Shown: positions 1 to 5,151 of the stretch, in pieces
How the letters are laid out: every line of letters starts with the position of its first letter
Position numbering within the stretch: position 1 is the first letter of the stretch
From: Comamonas sp.
GTDB taxonomy: Bacteria > Pseudomonadota > Gammaproteobacteria > Burkholderiales > Burkholderiaceae_C
Reading direction: 5' to 3'
Length of the DNA: 5,151 bases
Assembly (NCBI GenBank): GCA_019236485.1
Contig: JAFAIY010000568.1
Coordinates: 1-5,151, forward strand
Notes under the pieces: model-generated
What the model saw: the letters and a program-made list of their open reading frames with translations, nothing else
Told to the model about the DNA's origin: nothing
The model's database searches: none
Made by a program: the position numbers and the translations under genes

Positions 1-3278
<3,278 letters not shown>

Positions 3279-3282
3279 GCCC

Positions 3283-3296
3283 GGCGCGTACGCGCC
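3283..3296. repeat. 14-bp perfect palindrome after trxB
   Basis: GGCGCGTACGCGCC is a perfect inverted repeat four bases after the trxB stop and directly against the terminator stem. In RNA it would form a 5-bp GC hairpin with a GTAC loop, giving two hairpins in tandem at the trxB mRNA 3' end. It may stabilise the 3' end or assist termination; no protein-binding role can be shown. Confidence 0.5.
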
Positions 3297-3343
3297 AAAA
3301 GCCCCTGGGGGCGGCCAGTTTTGACCGGCCCCAGGGGCTTTTT
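3297..3343 (+). terminator. Rho-independent terminator of trxB
   Basis: A 14-bp perfect stem pairs AAAAGCCCCTGGGG (3297-3310) with CCCCAGGGGCTTTT (3329-3342), followed by one more T. The 18-base loop can pair further through CGG (3312-3314) and CCG (3325-3327). The A-run on the left arm could also let it act on minus-strand transcripts. It closes the trxB transcript and separates it from rpmB-rpmG. Confidence 0.9.
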
Positions 3344-3353
3344 GCAAAAACGC

Positions 3354-3359
3354 TATAAT
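3354..3359 (+). promoter_or_regulatory. Probable rpmB-rpmG promoter, consensus -10 box
   Basis: TATAAT is a perfect sigma-70 -10 hexamer, 11 bases after the trxB terminator T-tract and in the right place to start the ribosomal protein operon. No recognisable -35 lies 16-18 bases upstream, since that position falls in the CCCCAGGGGC arm of the terminator, and there is no TGn extension. Transcription would begin near 3365-3367. The bases between -10 and start include GCCG, a partly GC-rich discriminator of the kind often seen on stringently controlled promoters; that link is only an inference. Confidence 0.6.
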
Positions 3360-3365
3360 TGCCGA

Positions 3366-3539
3366 CTTTGCTGGATTCTAGGTAGTACAAGACAGCCGCT
3401 GCAAAGCGCTTTGTGCCGTCGGGACTCCGCAATCGGGCTACCGCCACCCATTACAAACTGGCGAGGTGAGGTTGTCGGCACACCCTGTGCATAGCAGGGC
3501 TCCAGAGCCGGCGGCCGATTCAACTATCGGAGTGTCCCA
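3366..3539 (+). promoter_or_regulatory. Long 5' leader of rpmB-rpmG with several possible hairpins
   Basis: If transcription starts after the TATAAT, the mRNA carries about 175 nt before rpmB, with no convincing small ORF. Possible pairings are: CTTTGC 3366-3371 with GCAAAG 3401-3406; the palindrome CAAAGCGCTTTG 3402-3413; CGCCA 3442-3446 with TGGCG 3459-3463; GCACA 3478-3482 with TGTGC 3486-3490, which competes with CCCTG 3483-3487 pairing CAGGG 3495-3499; GGCT 3498-3501 with AGCC 3506-3509; and CCGAT 3515-3519 with ATCGG 3526-3530. Ribosomal protein operons are often controlled through such leaders by one of their own products. I do not recognise a named leader family here. Confidence 0.4.
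3515..3532 (+). promoter_or_regulatory. Hairpin overlapping the rpmB Shine-Dalgarno
   Basis: CCGAT and ATCGG form a 5-bp stem with a TCAACT loop. The right arm contains the first two G of the Shine-Dalgarno GGAG (3529-3532), which sits 7 bases before the rpmB ATG. Folding would partly hide the ribosome binding site. The site itself is clear; regulation is an inference. Confidence 0.45.
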
Positions 3540-3773
3540 ATGGCACGCGTATGTGAAGTTACGGGCAAGAAGCCCATGGTGGGCAACAATGTTTCCCACG
3601 CCAACAACAAGACCAAGCGTCGTTTTCTCCCCAACCTGCAATACCGTCGCTTCTGGGTGGAAACCGAGAACCGTTGGGTGCGCCTGCGCGTCTCCAGCGC
3701 TGCTCTGCGCCTGATCGACAAGAACGGTATCGACTCCGTGCTCGCAGACATGCGCGCTCGTGGCCAAGCTTAA
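3540..3773 (+). CDS. rpmB: 50S ribosomal protein L28 (bL28)
   Basis: bL28 is a small, basic structural protein of the large ribosomal subunit. The 77-residue product is almost the length of E. coli L28 (78) and carries its hallmarks: [12 protein letters not shown] at the start, [18 protein letters not shown] at 15-32, RFWVE at 37-41, and IDKNGID followed by a basic C-terminus. The only cysteine is Cys5, so no zinc-binding CXXC pairs are present and this is the zinc-independent form. The ATG at 3540 has GGAG 7 bases upstream. rpmG follows after 20 bases in the same direction, the usual rpmB-rpmG order, so the two are very likely co-transcribed and give ribosome subunits in step. Confidence 0.98.
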   Translation: MARVCEVTGKKPMVGNNVSHANNKTKRRFLPNLQYRRFWVETENRWVRLRVSSAALRLIDKNGIDSVLADMRARGQA

Positions 3774-3793
3774 TTTCCTAAAGGAGAAACACC

Positions 3794-3964
3794 ATGGCTT
3801 CTAAAGGCGGACGCGAAAAGATCAAGCTGGAATCCACTGCTGGTACCGGCCACTTCTACACCACGACCAAGAACAAAAAGACAATGCCTGAAAAGATGTT
3901 GATCTCGAAGTTCGACCCCAAGGCTCGCAAGCACGTCGAGTACAAGGAAGTGAAGCTGAAGTAA
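3794..3964 (+). CDS. rpmG: 50S ribosomal protein L33 (bL33)
   Basis: bL33 is a small protein of the large ribosomal subunit, near the tRNA exit site. The 56-residue product compares with 55 in E. coli L33 and matches it throughout: [22 protein letters not shown] in the first half, then [15 protein letters not shown] and YKEVKLK at the end. There is no cysteine at all, so it is the zinc-independent form. A strong Shine-Dalgarno, AAGGAG at 3781-3786, lies 7 bases before the ATG. The gene starts 20 bases after rpmB and ends 14 bases before a terminator, making it the last gene of the operon. In E. coli mutM follows rpmG, but here no gene follows on this strand. Confidence 0.98.
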   Translation: MASKGGREKIKLESTAGTGHFYTTTKNKKTMPEKMLISKFDPKARKHVEYKEVKLK

Positions 3965-3978
3965 TTCAGCCTCGCTAG

Positions 3979-4013
3979 AAAAAACCGCCGCACGCAAGTG
4001 CCGGCGGTTTTTT
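3979..4013. terminator. Bidirectional terminator between rpmG and the MocR-like gene
   Basis: AAAAAACCGCC (3979-3989) pairs with GGCGGTTTTTT (4003-4013), and an inner GCAC/GTGC stem closes a GCAA tetraloop of the stable GNRA type; one C (4002) is bulged. T-tracts face both ways, so the hairpin can stop the rpmB-rpmG transcript on the plus strand and the convergent gene ending at 4036 on the minus strand. Confidence 0.9.
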
Positions 4014-4035
4014 TATGCCTGTTTCACGCACGGCT

Positions 4036-5151
4036 TCAGCCGCGCGGGCTCTGGCCCAGCTGTTGGCAGGCCATGGCGCCCAAGTCCCGCATCGCCTGCT
4101 CCAGCAATCCATCCATGGGATGGGTGCAGGCCAGGCGCATGCAGTGCTCGTAGCGGCCCGAATTGGAGAACATGCTGCCCGGCGCAATGCGTATGCCGCG
4201 CTCCAGCGCCGCGCCGAACAGCTTGGAAGTGGACATTTCCGACAGGAACTCCAGCCATAGGCATAGCCCGCCCGCGGGCAGGCTCATGCGCGTGCCCAGG
4301 GGAAAGTGCCGCGCCACCAGCGCCGCCATGGCTTCGCGCTGCTTCTTGAGCCGCTGCCTGAGCTTTTCCAGGCTGCGCTGATGCGTGGGCGACCCCAAAA
4401 CCTCGGCCACCACCAGCTGCCCCAGGGTCTGGGTGTTGCGGCTTTGTGCGAACTTGAGCATCTGCACCCGGCCATGCCACTGGCCGGCATTCATCCAGCC
4501 CTGGCGCAGGCCCGGCGCCAAGCTTTTGTTGAAAGCCTGGCAGTAGATCACATGACCGGAGACACTGTCCCAGGCCTTGAGCGGCCTGGTGGCCGACTGC
4601 CCTTCCACGAACAGGCCGTAGGAGTCATCTTCTATCAACGCCGCGCCATGGGCCGCACACAGCGCCACCAGCCTGGCCTTGTGCTCGTCGGGCATGCGCG
4701 CGCCCAGCGGCATCTGCAGCTCGGGCACGACGACCACGGCCTTGAGCCGCGGCTGGGTCTGGAAGGCCAGCTCCAGCGCCTCTATCGACATGCCGGTGCG
4801 CGGGCTGCAGGGAATCTCCAGGGTCTGCAGCTGCAGCGACTCCACGACCTGCAGCAGCCCGTAATAGGTGGGCGACTCCACGGCCACCATGTCTCCGGGC
4901 GAGGCCACGGCCGCCAGCGCCAGGCTCACGCCTTCGGAATTGCCGGTCGTGGCCAGCACATCGGTAGGCGCCACGCGTATGCCCGTGGCCAGGGCATGGC
5001 GCGCCATGGCCTGCTGGAACACGGGATGGTTGCCCTGGTTGGCCAGCAGCGAGCGCCCTTGCGACAGCAGGGTCGGGTGCTCGCGCAGCAGGCGCGTGAC
5101 GGTCTTGTTCAGATAGTGGTGGTCGAACAGCGCGGCCGGCGGCGTGCAGCC
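4036..5151 (-). CDS. MocR-like PLP-dependent regulator or aminotransferase (N-terminus cut by window edge)
   Basis: The visible 371 residues form a fold-type I aminotransferase domain. Numbering from the window edge, they show ESPTYYGLLQ, an EDDSY motif with the Asp (175) that holds the PLP pyridine nitrogen and Tyr178, the putative Schiff-base Lys209 in AFNKSLAPGLRQGW, PAGGLCLWLE, and Arg339 in MRLAC, the likely substrate-carboxylate arginine. The ESPTYYGLL, SLAPGLRQGW and RIAPGSMFS blocks resemble the YdcR-like branch of MocR regulators, which carry an N-terminal GntR winged helix before this domain; that part would lie right of the window and is not seen. A free-standing aminotransferase is the alternative. 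Two usual features are changed: the QNP asparagine is Met147 (QMPLG), and the serine three residues before the lysine is alanine. The target genes and ligand are unknown. The gene is convergent with rpmB-rpmG and ends at the shared terminator. Confidence 0.85.
   Translation of the reverse strand, partial: GCTPPAALFDHHYLNKTVTRLLREHPTLLSQGRSLLANQGNHPVFQQAMARHALATGIRVAPTDVLATTGNSEGVSLALAAVASPGDMVAVESPTYYGLLQVVESLQLQTLEIPCSPRTGMSIEALELAFQTQPRLKAVVVVPELQMPLGARMPDEHKARLVALCAAHGAALIEDDSYGLFVEGQSATRPLKAWDSVSGHVIYCQAFNKSLAPGLRQGWMNAGQWHGRVQMLKFAQSRNTQTLGQLVVAEVLGSPTHQRSLEKLRQRLKKQREAMAALVARHFPLGTRMSLPAGGLCLWLEFLSEMSTSKLFGAALERGIRIAPGSMFSNSGRYEHCMRLACTHPMDGLLEQAMRDLGAMACQQLGQSPRG

Noticed and set aside
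3438..3767. A 109-codon minus-strand frame over rpmB and its leader
   Set aside because: It is antisense to bL28, which matches its family along its full length.
4013..4480. A 155-codon minus-strand frame inside the MocR-like gene
   Set aside because: It overlaps conserved aminotransferase sequence in another frame and starts inside that gene.

Overview
The window looks like ordinary core chromosome of a GC-rich betaproteobacterium, most likely a member of the Comamonadaceae (Comamonas, Delftia or Acidovorax group). This rests on the GC-biased codon use, a short FtsK whose N-terminus fits what I recall of that family, and the divergent ftsK/trxB pair beside rpmB-rpmG. The genus is an inference from recalled protein similarity and was not tested by a search.

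Layout from left to right: (1) 1-2063, minus strand: most of ftsK, the septal DNA translocase, cut by the left edge before its C-terminal DNA-reading domain. (2) 2064-2324: a divergent intergenic region with an AT-rich patch and a terminator-like hairpin with a T-tract close to trxB. (3) 2325-3278, plus strand: complete trxB, thioredoxin reductase, followed by a perfect palindrome and a strong intrinsic terminator. (4) 3344-3539: a consensus -10 box (TATAAT) and a leader of about 175 nt with several possible hairpins, one of which covers part of the rpmB Shine-Dalgarno. (5) 3540-3964, plus strand: the rpmB-rpmG operon for ribosomal proteins bL28 and bL33, both of the type without zinc-binding cysteines. 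(6) 3979-4013: a bidirectional terminator between convergent genes. (7) 4036-5151, minus strand: the aminotransferase-like domain of a probable MocR-type (GntR-family) regulator, cut by the right edge, with unusual residues at two PLP-contacting positions.

The genes do not form one pathway. They serve cell division and chromosome segregation (ftsK), thiol redox balance (trxB), translation (rpmB, rpmG) and probably PLP-dependent transcription control (the MocR-like gene). I see no mobile element, CRISPR array, tRNA or rRNA, and no convincing new system. The points most worth a second look are the rpmB leader, the hairpin and T-tract upstream of trxB, and the altered PLP pocket of the MocR-like protein.
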